53,015 nucleotides of DNA from Novosphingobium nitrogenifigens DSM 19370 (GTDB lineage: Bacteria > Pseudomonadota > Alphaproteobacteria > Sphingomonadales > Sphingomonadaceae), in the NCBI RefSeq assembly GCF_000192575.1, contig NZ_GL876934.1, positions 199,124 through 252,138 on the forward strand, written 5' to 3'. The first letter of the stretch is position 1. Each line of letters begins with the position of its first letter. The position numbers were made by a program, and so were the translations under genes. Below the pieces are notes generated by a model. The model made no database searches and had not been told where the DNA came from. It was given only the letters and a program-made list of their open reading frames with translations. Positions 35,465-44,617 of this stretch are shown here, in pieces.

Positions 35465-35956
35465 TCAGCGCCCGCGCAAGATGCGGAACCGTTCGGCCCC
35501 GCTTTCGCCATAGACCGCCGGAATGTCGCGCCCGGAATAGAAGCGTTCGAACGTCGGCACCTCCGGGTCGAGCAGTATCCAGGGCAACTTGCTCTGTACC
35601 CAGATATGGACCGACGGCGGGCACCGCGCCGGATCGTCGAGTGTCCCGGCGCGCACGAAGGCCGCCTTGTCCCCGACGCCACCGTAATGGCTCCACAGCG
35701 CCGTCATGCATTGCGGGCAACGCATGACCACCTGCCCTGCTCCGCTCGCACTCGGAAGGCGAGCGGCGAGCGGCTGCGCTCCCTCGACATGAAACCGGTC
35801 CATCTCGATGACGGCGTTCACGGCAAAGGCGCTGCCGCCCTCGCGTCGGCAATCCGTGCAATGGCAACAGTGGACGACATAGGGCGCGTCGTCGAGCCGG
35901 TAGCGGATCGCCCCGCAGGCGCATCCCCCTTCAGCAAAGGTTGCGGATTCGGTCAT
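35465..35956 (-). CDS. GFA (glutathione-dependent formaldehyde-activating enzyme-like) family protein
   Basis: A 163-residue zinc-binding protein. The GFA cysteine pattern is visible: GGCACGAIRY (Cys12, Cys14), HCCHCTDCRREGG (Cys31, Cys33, Cys36) and RCPQCMTALW (Cys80, Cys83). Despite the name, most members have no proven formaldehyde role. ATG at 35956 chosen; another ATG lies four codons upstream. It is followed by the small membrane protein gene. Confidence 0.88.
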   Translation of the reverse strand: MTESATFAEGGCACGAIRYRLDDAPYVVHCCHCTDCRREGGSAFAVNAVIEMDRFHVEGAQPLAARLPSASGAGQVVMRCPQCMTALWSHYGGVGDKAAFVRAGTLDDPARCPPSVHIWVQSKLPWILLDPEVPTFERFYSGRDIPAVYGESGAERFRILRGR

Positions 35957-35999
35957 GATCTCTCCCATGCGAAGAGACTGCGCCCGACCAGCAGGAGCG

Positions 36000-36143
36000 T
36001 CAACCGCGCGCCTGTTGCTGTTGCTGCTGCTGGCGCTTCCCCGGCTCCACCGGCGGGCGCGGCATGTCCTGACGCGGCGGCAGTTTCGCCTTTTCCCCAG
36101 GGGACGGGTTGTTTTCCGCTTCCTCCACAATGACCTCCGCCAT
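36000..36143 (-). CDS. small acidic/proline-rich protein with C-terminal polyglutamine
   Basis: A predicted 47-residue protein: acidic start MAEVIVEEAENN, a Pro-rich middle and seven consecutive glutamines before the end. The Gln codons are a CAG/CAA mix. It is divergent from cobS (116 bp between starts) and lies 43 bp before the GFA gene on the same strand. No family recognised and no strong ribosome site, so this may not be expressed. Confidence 0.4.
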   Translation of the reverse strand: MAEVIVEEAENNPSPGEKAKLPPRQDMPRPPVEPGKRQQQQQQQARG

Positions 36144-36259
36144 ATCCGCAGTCCCGGGGATGCTGCCCCTGCCCGCCACTGCACGGCAAGGACAAAACGC
36201 GTTTTCTGCTATCAAAGAGCATTGCAGGCAGGCGCGCGCGCGTATAGGCCAAGCACGCG

Positions 36260-37237
36260 ATGACCGATACGACACCCTCTGCGACCACGCTGCTTCCCGC
36301 TCCCGATACCGAGATCGACGTCCGCGAGACGTTCGGGATCGACATCGACATGAAGGTGCCCGCGTTCAGCGCGGCCGACGAGCGGGTTCCCGATCTCGAT
36401 CCGAATTACGTGTTCGATCCGGACACCACCCTCGCCATTCTCGCCGGCTTTTCGCACAATCGCCGCGTGATGGTTCAGGGCTATCACGGTACCGGCAAGT
36501 CGACTCACATCGAACAGGTTGCCGCGCGGCTGAAGTGGCCTTGCGTGCGCATCAACCTCGACGCCCACATCAGCCGTATCGACCTCATCGGTCGCGACGC
36601 GATCGTCCTGCGCGACGGGCTGCAGGTCACCGAATTCCGTGAAGGCCTGCTTCCCTGGGCCCTGCAGACGCCGACCGCTCTGGTTTTCGACGAATACGAC
36701 GCGGGTCGTCCGGACGTGATGTTCGTGATCCAGCGTGTTCTGGAAACCGAAGGCAAGCTGACGCTGCTCGACCAGAACCGGGTCATCCGCCCGAACAAGT
36801 GGTTCCGCATGTTCGCGACGGCAAACACCGTCGGCCTCGGCGACACCTCGGGCCTCTATCACGGCACGCAGGCGATCAACCAGGGCCAGATGGACCGCTG
36901 GAACATCGTCGTTGCGCTCAACTACCTGCCCGCCGCGACCGAAATCGACATCGTGACCAAGAAGGTTCCGGGTCTTTCGGAAAAGACCGCGTCGGAAATG
37001 GTGCGCGTGGCTGACCTCACCCGCAAGGGCTTCATCGGCGGCGACATCTCGACCGTGATGAGCCCGCGCACGGTCATCAGCTGGGCGCAGAACGCGGCGA
37101 TCTTCAACGACGTCGGCTTTGCCTTCCGTCTCTCGTTCCTGAACAAGTGCGACGAGACCGAGCGCGTTCTGGTGGCGGAATACTACCAGCGCGTCTTCGG
37201 CAAGGATCTGCCCGAAAGCGTCGCGCACAAGGCTTGA
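36260..37237 (+). CDS. cobS: cobaltochelatase subunit CobS
   Basis: A 325-residue MoxR-type AAA+ ATPase, the ATPase subunit of aerobic cobaltochelatase. Walker A is GYHGTGKS (residues 74-81), Walker B is LVFDEYD (Asp144, Glu145), and [13 protein letters not shown] is the sensor I region; the N-terminal [13 protein letters not shown] segment is typical of CobS. It works with CobT and CobN to insert cobalt into hydrogenobyrinate diamide. No cobT follows: the gene ends at a strong terminator and the next gene is on the other strand. Confidence 0.94.
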   Translation: MTDTTPSATTLLPAPDTEIDVRETFGIDIDMKVPAFSAADERVPDLDPNYVFDPDTTLAILAGFSHNRRVMVQGYHGTGKSTHIEQVAARLKWPCVRINLDAHISRIDLIGRDAIVLRDGLQVTEFREGLLPWALQTPTALVFDEYDAGRPDVMFVIQRVLETEGKLTLLDQNRVIRPNKWFRMFATANTVGLGDTSGLYHGTQAINQGQMDRWNIVVALNYLPAATEIDIVTKKVPGLSEKTASEMVRVADLTRKGFIGGDISTVMSPRTVISWAQNAAIFNDVGFAFRLSFLNKCDETERVLVAEYYQRVFGKDLPESVAHKA

Positions 37238-37282
37238 TTTTCAGGGCCTGACTTTTCAGGCTTGAAGTCCCAAACCCGATCA

Positions 37283-37313
37283 GCCCCGGTTCCGGAACGC
37301 CCGGAACCGGGGC
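37283..37313 (+). terminator. strong terminator hairpin after cobS
   Basis: GCCCCGGTTCCGG pairs with the perfect reverse complement ending GGAACCGGGGC around a short AACG loop, followed by TTCGTGTTTT. The gene at 37338-38441 ends 25 bp away on the opposite strand, so it may act in both directions. Confidence 0.8.
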
Positions 37314-37337
37314 TTCGTGTTTTCGGATGCCCGCCCG

Positions 37338-38441
37338 TCAGCCGTGCGGAACGATCAGGTACTTGCTGCCCGTCGCCCGCGCATTGAACGCCAACGCCGC
37401 TTCGCGCGTCAGCGCCTGTTCCAGCGTGACCCGCGCCTTGTACGAACTCGCAAAAGTCGTGGTCAGTTCGTCGCGCACTCGCTGACGCAGTCGTTCAGCC
37501 GCTTCTTCGCCAATCGACTGCAGGAACGGGGTGAGCAGGAACCCGGCAATCGCCCAACCGAATCCGAAGGTGCGATTGACGATCGTCGGCCCCATGTCGA
37601 GCGCACCGTAGATATAGACTTTCTTGAAAACGTTGGAGCCATAGCGACTATAGGCCGCACCCCGGCTCGCCACCTGTTCCATCGCATGCAGGATCTGCCC
37701 GGCTAGCTTGCCCCCGCCCACCGCATCAAAACCCAGCGTCGCCCCGGTCGCCGCAATGGCGTCCTGCAAATCGACCTCGAAGTCGGGCGCGCTTGAATTG
37801 ACGACATGCTCGGCGCCCTGCCCGCGCAGCAGGGCAACTTGCGCTTCGGAGCGGACCACATTGACCAGAGGAATACCCTCGGCCTTGCAGATCCGCGCCA
37901 GCATCTGCCCCAGGTTCGAGGCCGCTGCGGTGTGGACCAAGGCCTTGTGCCCTTCGCGACGCATGGCCTCGACAAAGGACAAGGCGGTCAGCGGATTGAC
38001 GAACGCAGCCGCGCCCTGTTCCGCACTGGCCCCTTCGGGCAGGACAAGGCACGCCCGCGCATCGACGATCCGGTATTGCGCATACATGCCGCCAGCGACC
38101 GCCGCGACCCGCTTGCCGATCAGGCCTTGGGCCACTTCGCCCGCAGCGATCACGGTTCCCGCGCCTTCGTTTCCGACCGGCATCGCCTGCCCCAGCCGCC
38201 CCTGCATCGCACGGACCGCCCGTTCGGGCATCGGCGCGACGATCCGTCCCGGCGCATAGTCGGCATTGTCGAGATCGGCCGGACCGAACAGCAGGGCCAG
38301 ATCGGACGGATTGATCGGCGCTGCTTCCACCCGGATCAGCACCTCGTGCCCCTTCGGCTCGGGCAGGGTTTCCTCACGCAATTCGACGATCAGCCGTCCA
38401 TCGGCTTCAAGCGTCGATACCAGTTGCTTGCCGCTCACCAT
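37338..38441 (-). CDS. MDR-family oxidoreductase (quinone reductase/enoyl reductase-like)
   Basis: A 367-residue medium-chain dehydrogenase/reductase with a GroES-like N-terminal domain ([21 protein letters not shown]) and a Rossmann domain ([24 protein letters not shown]). Zinc-binding cysteines of alcohol dehydrogenases are absent, which places it among zinc-free quinone oxidoreductases. The ATG at 38441 has GGGAGAG seven bases upstream; a GTG one codon earlier is also possible. It overlaps the end of truA by 35 bp. Substrate unknown. Confidence 0.83.
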   Translation of the reverse strand: MVSGKQLVSTLEADGRLIVELREETLPEPKGHEVLIRVEAAPINPSDLALLFGPADLDNADYAPGRIVAPMPERAVRAMQGRLGQAMPVGNEGAGTVIAAGEVAQGLIGKRVAAVAGGMYAQYRIVDARACLVLPEGASAEQGAAAFVNPLTALSFVEAMRREGHKALVHTAAASNLGQMLARICKAEGIPLVNVVRSEAQVALLRGQGAEHVVNSSAPDFEVDLQDAIAATGATLGFDAVGGGKLAGQILHAMEQVASRGAAYSRYGSNVFKKVYIYGALDMGPTIVNRTFGFGWAIAGFLLTPFLQSIGEEAAERLRQRVRDELTTTFASSYKARVTLEQALTREAALAFNARATGSKYLIVPHG

Positions 38442-39192
38442 CACTCATCTCTCCCGGATATTGTGCCGAGATGAAGTAGAGCCCTTCGGGCGGCGCGTTA
38501 AGTCCCAATTTGCAACGGTTCTTCGCTTCGAGCGCGGCGGCCATGTCGTCGCGGTTCCATTGACCGAGTCCGACGAGCGCCAGACAGCCCACCATCGAGC
38601 GCACCTGATGATGGAGGAAGCTGCGCGCCGCTGCCGCGATCAGGACTTCGTCCCCCACTCGCCGCACGTCGAGGCGATCGAGCGTCTTGAGCGGGCTCGC
38701 CGCCTGGCAATGCACCGACCGGAACGTCGTGAAATCGTGATGCCCGACCAGCACTTGCGCAGCCTCGTGCATGGCCTCGGCATCGAGCGGGCGCGTCACG
38801 CGCCACGCCCGCCCGGCTTCCAGCGTCAGCGGCGCGCGGCGATTGATGATGCGATATTCATAAGCGCGCCCGATGCACGAAAAGCGCGCATGCCAGTCGT
38901 CGGCCACCCGCACGCAGTCGAGCACCGCGATCGGGTGCGGTTTCAACCGGGCATTGATCGCTTCACCAAGCCGAAAGGGATCGAAATCACGCGACAGTTC
39001 GAGATGGGCGCGCATCCCCCGGGCATGGACACCGGTATCGGTGCGTCCGGCGGCATGGAGAACGATCTCCTCCCCGATCACCGATTGCGTCGCTTCTTCC
39101 ACGGCCTGCTGCACCGAAGGACCATGGGCCTGTCGCTGGAACCCCATGAAAGGGGTGCCGTCCCATTCGAGCGTAAGGGCAAAGCGCGTCAT
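38407..39192 (-). CDS. truA: tRNA pseudouridine(38-40) synthase
   Basis: A 261-residue TruA. The catalytic aspartate is Asp52 in [13 protein letters not shown]; other family blocks are [12 protein letters not shown] near the N-terminus, [18 protein letters not shown] and [13 protein letters not shown]. The ATG at 39192 lies seven bases after the fmt stop codon, so fmt-truA are cotranscribed. The 3' end overlaps the downstream MDR gene. Confidence 0.96.
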   Translation of the reverse strand: MTRFALTLEWDGTPFMGFQRQAHGPSVQQAVEEATQSVIGEEIVLHAAGRTDTGVHARGMRAHLELSRDFDPFRLGEAINARLKPHPIAVLDCVRVADDWHARFSCIGRAYEYRIINRRAPLTLEAGRAWRVTRPLDAEAMHEAAQVLVGHHDFTTFRSVHCQAASPLKTLDRLDVRRVGDEVLIAAAARSFLHHQVRSMVGCLALVGLGQWNRDDMAAALEAKNRCKLGLNAPPEGLYFISAQYPGEMSDGERQATGIDA

Positions 39193-39199
39193 CGCCGGC

Positions 39200-40105
39200 T
39201 CACCCGATCCGCGTGCCGACGGGAATCGCCCGTCCGCGCAACAGCGCCGCCGTATCCATCGCCGGACGTCCGGCTCGCTGCACCAGAGTCGGGCGCAGGG
39301 CCCCTTCGCCACAGGCAATGGCGAGCGTGTCGTCGATCACGGAGCCCGGCTCTCCTTCCCCTGCGACCACTTGCGCGGCCAGCACGCGATAGCGTTCGCC
39401 CTCGAATTCGAAGAAAGCCCCCGGCGCGGGCGCGAAAGCACGCACCCGACGTTCGAGATCGAGCGCCGACAACGCGAAATCGAGACGGCTTTCCGCCTTG
39501 TCGATCTTGGCTGCATACGTGACGCCCTCTTCGGGCTGCACGACGGCGGGATAGGCAGACAAGTCGGCCAGAACCGTGACCATCAGCGCCGCGCCGGCTT
39601 CGGCCAGTTCGGTGGCCAGTTCACCCGCCGTCTTGCCATCGACGCCGGTTACGACTTTTGCCAGCATCGGCCCGGTGTCGAGCCCGCGATCCATCTGCAT
39701 GATCGTCACGCCCGTTTCCGCGTCCCCGGCGAGAATCGCGCGCTGCACCGGCGCCGCACCGCGCCAGCGCGGCAGGATCGAGCCATGGACGTTGAGACAA
39801 CCCAGTCGCGGCGCGTCGAGCACTGCCTGCGGCAAGATCAGCCCATAGGCGGCAACGACAGCGACATCGGCCCCATGCGCGGCAAAGGCGGCCTGTTCCT
39901 CGGCCCCTTTCAGGCTGAGCGGGGTAAAGACCGCGATCCCCGCCTCTTCGGCGGCGCGATGAACAGGCGAGGCCTGCAGCTTCTTCCCCCGCCCCGCCGG
40001 GCGCGGCGGCTGGCTGTAGACAGCCACGACTTCGTGCCCGGCTGCGAGCAGGGCCCGCAAGGTCGGCACGGCAAAATCGGGGGTTCCCATGAAGACGACG
40101 CGCAT
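39200..40105 (-). CDS. fmt: methionyl-tRNA formyltransferase
   Basis: A 301-residue enzyme that formylates initiator Met-tRNA. Seen are [25 protein letters not shown], the catalytic core [20 protein letters not shown] with Asn/His, [11 protein letters not shown] and an OB-fold C-terminal domain. Its position beside def (peptide deformylase, 40834) and truA fits a formyl-methionine cycle neighbourhood, although def is on the other strand. Confidence 0.96.
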   Translation of the reverse strand: MRVVFMGTPDFAVPTLRALLAAGHEVVAVYSQPPRPAGRGKKLQASPVHRAAEEAGIAVFTPLSLKGAEEQAAFAAHGADVAVVAAYGLILPQAVLDAPRLGCLNVHGSILPRWRGAAPVQRAILAGDAETGVTIMQMDRGLDTGPMLAKVVTGVDGKTAGELATELAEAGAALMVTVLADLSAYPAVVQPEEGVTYAAKIDKAESRLDFALSALDLERRVRAFAPAPGAFFEFEGERYRVLAAQVVAGEGEPGSVIDDTLAIACGEGALRPTLVQRAGRPAMDTAALLRGRAIPVGTRIG

Positions 40106-40190
40106 TGGCCCGTGAATTTCCTTGTCCGAGAGTGGATGCCGACCATCATGGCCACTTCCGTTTTGATCCTGTGGCCCTATCTGTGCGGCC

Positions 40191-40787
40191 ATGGCATCGC
40201 AAGAGATCGAGGCATTGGCGAGCGCGTTGGCGCGACTTCCCGGACTGGGCCCGCGTTCGGCGCGGCGGGCGGTGCTGTGGCTGATCAAACGGCGCGAAAC
40301 GGCGCTCACGGGTCTGGTCGATGCTCTGGCGACGGTCCGCGACCGCCTCGTCGAATGCCCCACGTGCGGCAATGTCGACACGACCAGCCCATGCGGGATC
40401 TGTACCGACACGCGCCGCGATGCCCGCTCGCTCTGCGTCGTGGAGGACGTGTCCGATCTCTGGGCTCTCGACCGCGCGCGCCTCTTCACCGGGCGCTATC
40501 ACGTTCTTGGCGGTCGCCTGTCGGCCCTCGACGGCGTGCGCCCCGAAGATCTCAACATTGCCCGCCTGATCGACCGGGTGGCGGGCGGCGGGATCGACGA
40601 AGTGGTCCTTGCCATGAATGCCACGCTCGAAGGGCAGACGACCGCCCATTACCTTGCCGAACGACTGGAAGGCTATCCGGTCCGGATCACCCAGCTTGCC
40701 CATGGACTGCCGGTCGGGGGCGAACTCGATTACCTCGACGAAGGCACGCTGGCGCAAGCCTTGCGCGCACGACGCCCGATCGGGTGA
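40191..40787 (+). CDS. recR: recombination mediator RecR
   Basis: A 198-residue RecR. N-terminal helix-hairpin-helix ([19 protein letters not shown]), a C4 zinc site (CPTCGN and CGICTD), the Toprim domain ([15 protein letters not shown]) and the C-terminal Walker-like [19 protein letters not shown] are all present. It loads RecA with RecF/RecO at gaps. Divergent from fmt across 85 bp and 46 bp before def. Confidence 0.96.
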   Translation: MASQEIEALASALARLPGLGPRSARRAVLWLIKRRETALTGLVDALATVRDRLVECPTCGNVDTTSPCGICTDTRRDARSLCVVEDVSDLWALDRARLFTGRYHVLGGRLSALDGVRPEDLNIARLIDRVAGGGIDEVVLAMNATLEGQTTAHYLAERLEGYPVRITQLAHGLPVGGELDYLDEGTLAQALRARRPIG

Positions 40788-40833
40788 ACCCGCCCCTCTT
40801 GCGAGTCGATGACAGCGCGATTATCTTGCCGCG

Positions 40834-41403
40834 ATGGCTATCCGCGAAATCCTTGAAGTCCCCGATCCCCGCCTCAAGCAGGTGTCGAAGCCCGTCGAAG
40901 TGTTCGACGACGAACTGAAAACGCTCGTCGCCGACATGTTCGAGACCATGTACGATGCCCCCGGCATCGGCCTTGCCGCCATTCAGGTCGGCGTGCCGCT
41001 GCGCGTGCTGGTGATCGATCTTCAGCCCGACGACCCGGATGCCGAACCGGAAGTGTGCACTGCGCACGGCGGCCACCACCACACGCACCAGCCGACCAAG
41101 AAGGAACCGCTGGTCTTCATCAACCCGGTGCTGTCCTCGCTGTCCGAAGATCTGGCAGTCTATAATGAAGGCTGTCTTTCGGTCCCCGAAATCTATGCCG
41201 AAGTGACTCGCCCCTCGCGCATCCACGCCCGTTGGCAGGATCTCGACGGCAATGTCCACGAGGCGGAAATCGACGACCTGCTCGCGACTTGTCTCCAGCA
41301 CGAGATGGACCATCTCGAAGGCATTCTCTTCATCGACCACCTCTCGCGTCTCAAGCGCCAGATGGCCTTGAAGAAGCTGGAAAAGCTCCGCCGCGCGGCC
41401 TGA
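40834..41403 (+). CDS. def: peptide deformylase
   Basis: A 189-residue metalloenzyme removing the N-formyl group. The three signatures are present: [18 protein letters not shown] (metal Cys114) and QHEMDHLEG (His156, Glu157, His160). Between strands at about residues 66-90 there is an insertion with [13 protein letters not shown], five histidines in eight positions, not usual for the family. It shares orientation with recR and rmuC. Confidence 0.95.
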   Translation: MAIREILEVPDPRLKQVSKPVEVFDDELKTLVADMFETMYDAPGIGLAAIQVGVPLRVLVIDLQPDDPDAEPEVCTAHGGHHHTHQPTKKEPLVFINPVLSSLSEDLAVYNEGCLSVPEIYAEVTRPSRIHARWQDLDGNVHEAEIDDLLATCLQHEMDHLEGILFIDHLSRLKRQMALKKLEKLRRAA

Positions 41404-41478
41404 CCGCGCAGAACCCTTGCCAGACACGGCACCAGCCCCTAGGTTCACGGTTCGTTCCGTGAATTGAAAGGCTGGTAC

Positions 41479-43059
41479 GTGGATTCGTTCGTGATCGCTG
41501 CCGTGATGACCGTGGCTGCACTGGCCGTCGGCGTCGCGCTGGGCTGGTTTCTCGGCTCGCGCCCGGTGGCCGAATGGCGTTCCCGCGCCGACGCGAACGA
41601 AACCACCATCAAACAGATGACGATCGACCTTGCCGGGCTCAGCGAACGGGTTCGGCAGGTAGATGCGCTTGGCGCCGAACTGGTCGAGATCCGCCGCGAG
41701 CGCGACGCTTTGCGCCCCGAACTTGCCAGCGCCCAGACGCGTGCCGCCGACGCGGAACGGCTGCGCGTCGAACTCGCCGAAATCCGGCACGAACGCGATG
41801 CCCTGCGCCCCGAACTCGCCAGTGCGCAGACCCGCGCCGCCGACGCTGACAAGTTGCGGAGCGAACTGGCCGAAACCCGCACCGCCCGCGCCGCCCTTGC
41901 CGAGGAACTGGCGCGGATGAAAGCGGACGCGGCCAATTTCGACGAGCAGAAGCGCCTGCTGCTCGCTGCGCAGGAAGCCCTGCGCAAGGAATTCGAGAAC
42001 GCGGGCAGCAAAGTGCTGGCCCAGGCGCAGGAAGTCTTCCTCCGCCGTGCGAGCGAGAATTTCGAGCAGACCCAGAACGCCCAGGCCGAACGCCTCAAGA
42101 CCCTGCTCGCTCCGGTCGATCAGCGGCTCAAGTCCTATGAGGAACAAGTCGGAAAGCTGGAAAAGGACCGCGTCGATGCCTTCGGCACGCTGACCGGCCT
42201 GATCCAGTCGATGCGCGACGGGCAGGAAGCCGTGCGGGCCGCTGCGGCTCAGCTCGGCAATTCCCTGCGCAACGGCCCCAAGACGCGCGGACGCTGGGGC
42301 GAACTGCAATTGCGCAACGTGCTCGAACAGTGCGGCTTGTCCGAACATACCGATTTCATCACCGAACATTCGATCGAGACCGACGAGGGACGCCTCCGTC
42401 CTGATGCCATCGTGCGCATTCCGGGCAACAAGCTGCTGGTCATCGACGCCAAGGTCTCGCTCAACGCCTATCAGGACGCATTCGAGGCCGAGAACGACGA
42501 AGCCCGGGCGGCCGCGCTCAAGCTCCACGTCCAATCGATGCGCAATCACATCCAGACTCTTGGCAGCAAGGCCTATCAGAGCCAGTTCGAGGACGCGCCC
42601 GACTATGTGCTGATGTTCGTGCCGGGCGAACATTTCATTGCCGCCGCGCTCGAACACGACCCGACGCTGTGGGATTTTGCTTTCGAACGGCGCGTTCTGC
42701 TCGCGAGCCCGACCAATCTCGTCGCGATCGCCCGCACCATCGCGCAAGTGTGGCGTCAGGACGGCCTTGCCCGCGAAGCCCGCGAAATCGGCAAGATGGG
42801 CGGTGACCTTTACGACCGCCTCGCCGTTGCCGCCGACCACCTCAAGCGCGTCGGCTCGGGCCTTGAAAGCGCGGTCAGCAACTACAACAAGTTCGTCGGC
42901 AGCTTTGAACGCAATGTGCTGTCGGCAGGTCGCCGCCTGCGCGACAAGCACATCGAGATCGGCAAGCGCGAGATCGAGGACGTGCCCGTCATCGAAAGCA
43001 GCCCGCGCTATGGCGCCGCCGATATCGAACCGGCGGCAGCCCTTCCCTCCCAAGAGTAA
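41479..43059 (+). CDS. rmuC: DNA recombination protein RmuC
   Basis: A 526-residue protein: an N-terminal membrane helix, a long coiled coil (to about residue 150) and the RmuC nuclease-like domain (RGRWGELQLRNVLEQCGL, PGNKLLVIDAKVSLNAYQ, VLMFVPGEHFIAAAL). The start is taken as GTG at 41479 because AAAGG lies seven bases upstream; a TTG five codons earlier has no such site. The coiled coil contains a 31-residue tandem repeat (ERDALRPELASAQTRAADA, twice). It limits inversions/rearrangements in E. coli. Confidence 0.93.
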   Translation: MDSFVIAAVMTVAALAVGVALGWFLGSRPVAEWRSRADANETTIKQMTIDLAGLSERVRQVDALGAELVEIRRERDALRPELASAQTRAADAERLRVELAEIRHERDALRPELASAQTRAADADKLRSELAETRTARAALAEELARMKADAANFDEQKRLLLAAQEALRKEFENAGSKVLAQAQEVFLRRASENFEQTQNAQAERLKTLLAPVDQRLKSYEEQVGKLEKDRVDAFGTLTGLIQSMRDGQEAVRAAAAQLGNSLRNGPKTRGRWGELQLRNVLEQCGLSEHTDFITEHSIETDEGRLRPDAIVRIPGNKLLVIDAKVSLNAYQDAFEAENDEARAAALKLHVQSMRNHIQTLGSKAYQSQFEDAPDYVLMFVPGEHFIAAALEHDPTLWDFAFERRVLLASPTNLVAIARTIAQVWRQDGLAREAREIGKMGGDLYDRLAVAADHLKRVGSGLESAVSNYNKFVGSFERNVLSAGRRLRDKHIEIGKREIEDVPVIESSPRYGAADIEPAAALPSQE

Positions 43060-43107
43060 TACCAACCTGCGTCAGGCCTGCCTTACCGCAGATCGGCCGG
43101 ACGCTGC

Positions 43108-43704
43108 TTAGGCCATCAAGGCCTCCTCGACATGGTCGAGGCGGTCGTGACCGAAGAACAGTTCGTCACCGACAAAGAACGACGGCGCGCCGAACGCCCC
43201 TCGCGCCACCGCTTCCTCGGTGTTGGCTCGCAATTTCTCGCGGTTCTCCGGCGCATTCGCGAGCGCGAGGATCATGTCGAAATCGAACCCCTCGGCCTCG
43301 CACATCGCCGCAAGGTCCCGCTCATCAGCGGGATCGATTCCGTTCTCGATGCCTTGACAATGGCGAAAGGCCGCATCGATGAAACGGGCCTGCAAAGCCG
43401 GATCACTATCCAGCCCGAGCGTCGCGCGCGTCAGGGAGCGCGTGTTCATCGGGAAATGGGGATTGTGATGGAGCGACACGCCGACACGCCGCGCACAACG
43501 CGCCATGTCCCGGACCATGTAAGCACCCTTGGCCGGAACCGCGACCGGCGGCTGATTGCCGGTCGCCCGCATCACGCCTCCCAGAAACATCGGCCGATAG
43601 ACAACTCTGGCTCCGGTCCGTTCAGCCAGTCCGGGCAAGAGAAAATGCGCAATATAGGACGTCGGGCTGACATAATCGAAGAAGAATTCCACTGTCCGGG
43701 TCAT
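43108..43704 (-). CDS. 2-hydroxychromene-2-carboxylate isomerase-like (DsbA-fold) protein
   Basis: A 198-residue thioredoxin-fold protein of the HCCA isomerase/kappa-GST type: FFFDYVSPTSYIA with the active-site serine (Ser13), NTRSLTRATL, and the C-terminal GAFGAPSFFVGDELFFGHDRLD. Relatives act in naphthalene degradation or as glutathione-dependent isomerases. The second of two close ATGs (43704) is chosen because AGGAGG is eight bases upstream of it and only two from the first. It follows the SDR gene by 12 bp; a specific substrate cannot be given. Confidence 0.87.
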   Translation of the reverse strand: MTRTVEFFFDYVSPTSYIAHFLLPGLAERTGARVVYRPMFLGGVMRATGNQPPVAVPAKGAYMVRDMARCARRVGVSLHHNPHFPMNTRSLTRATLGLDSDPALQARFIDAAFRHCQGIENGIDPADERDLAAMCEAEGFDFDMILALANAPENREKLRANTEEAVARGAFGAPSFFVGDELFFGHDRLDHVEEALMA

Positions 43705-43716
43705 AGTCATGTCCTC

Positions 43717-44520
43717 CTAGAGTGCAACCGAGCGGCCGATGCCGTTGCTGTTGAACCACGGCACATCGGTCCACGCGCGCAAGTCGATCTCGTGAGTCCA
43801 GGCCGAGCGGTGCTGGCGGGCGAGATGAAGATAAGTCTCGGCCATCCGATCCGGGCGCAGCAGGGCGTCGCGGCTCCCCCGTTCGGCGCGCAAGGCCTCG
43901 AAGGCATCCTTGCCCAGCATCCGCCCGAGTGTGTCGGGCGCATCGACCGCTCCGTCGACAAGGACGTGAACCACGTGGATGCCCTGGGCAGCGAATTCGG
44001 CATTCAGCGTCTGGCACAGCAGACGTCGTCCGCCCATCGCCGCGGCATGGCTGTGTTGCCCCGCATTCCCGCGCACGGCTGCCGTTGCCGAGGTGACCAG
44101 CACAGTGCCGCCGCCGCGCTCCACCATCCGAGGAAACAAGGCTTTCGCCACCCGGAACAGGCCGAATGTCCCCAGCCGCCACCCCAGTTCGAACGTGCGA
44201 TGCGGCGTCTCGTCAAGCGAGCGGTTCCCGATCTGCGCGCCGATGTTGTAGACGACGACCTCGATCGGGCCGATGTCCCGCTCGACGCTCTCGATCCGCT
44301 CCTCCATCGCGCCGTCATGGGCGACATCGAGCAGATAGCCGGTGGCATCATGGCCATTGCGCCGGATACCCTCGACCAGCCGCAACAACCCGGCCTCGTC
44401 CGACCGGCGGCAAAGCACGGCATGATAACCCTCGGCCGCAAACCGCGCGCCCACCGAACCGCCGATCCCGGCCCCTGCTCCGATCACCAGACAGACCGAC
44501 CTGCCTTCCTGCTCTCCCAT
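43717..44520 (-). CDS. SDR-family protein lacking the catalytic Tyr/Lys
   Basis: A 267-residue short-chain dehydrogenase fold. The NAD(P) motif GAGAGIG (residues 14-20), DVAHD and YNIGA are intact. The catalytic serine is present (Ser144, VTSATAAVRG), but the YxxxK pair reads HAAAM (His158, Met162). The protein may bind nucleotide without normal SDR chemistry, or use another residue. It is divergent from a TetR gene with a palindromic operator and cotranscribed with the isomerase-like gene. Confidence 0.85.
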   Translation of the reverse strand: MGEQEGRSVCLVIGAGAGIGGSVGARFAAEGYHAVLCRRSDEAGLLRLVEGIRRNGHDATGYLLDVAHDGAMEERIESVERDIGPIEVVVYNIGAQIGNRSLDETPHRTFELGWRLGTFGLFRVAKALFPRMVERGGGTVLVTSATAAVRGNAGQHSHAAAMGGRRLLCQTLNAEFAAQGIHVVHVLVDGAVDAPDTLGRMLGKDAFEALRAERGSRDALLRPDRMAETYLHLARQHRSAWTHEIDLRAWTDVPWFNSNGIGRSVAL

Positions 44521-44547
44521 GAGCCCTTCCCTTCGTTACCGAGCGAA

Positions 44548-44571
44548 TCTATATGATAGGAATCATGTAGA
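44548..44571. promoter_or_regulatory. TetR-type palindromic operator between the SDR and TetR genes
   Basis: TCTATATGAT-AGGA-ATCATGTAGA: two 10-bp arms matching at nine positions around a 4-bp centre, 24 bp in all. A second, smaller palindrome ATGAC-G-GTCAT follows at 44577-44587. The site lies in the 97-bp divergent gap, the expected place for TetR autoregulation and control of the SDR-isomerase operon. Confidence 0.75.
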
Positions 44572-44617
44572 TCTAAATGACGGTCATCATACAGATCGTC
44601 AAGCGAGAGAAGCTGTC

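Noticed and set aside
40687..43065. A 792-codon minus-strand frame opposite def and rmuC
   Set aside because: Antisense of two confidently identified genes, with a translation that mirrors the codon bias of the real strand.
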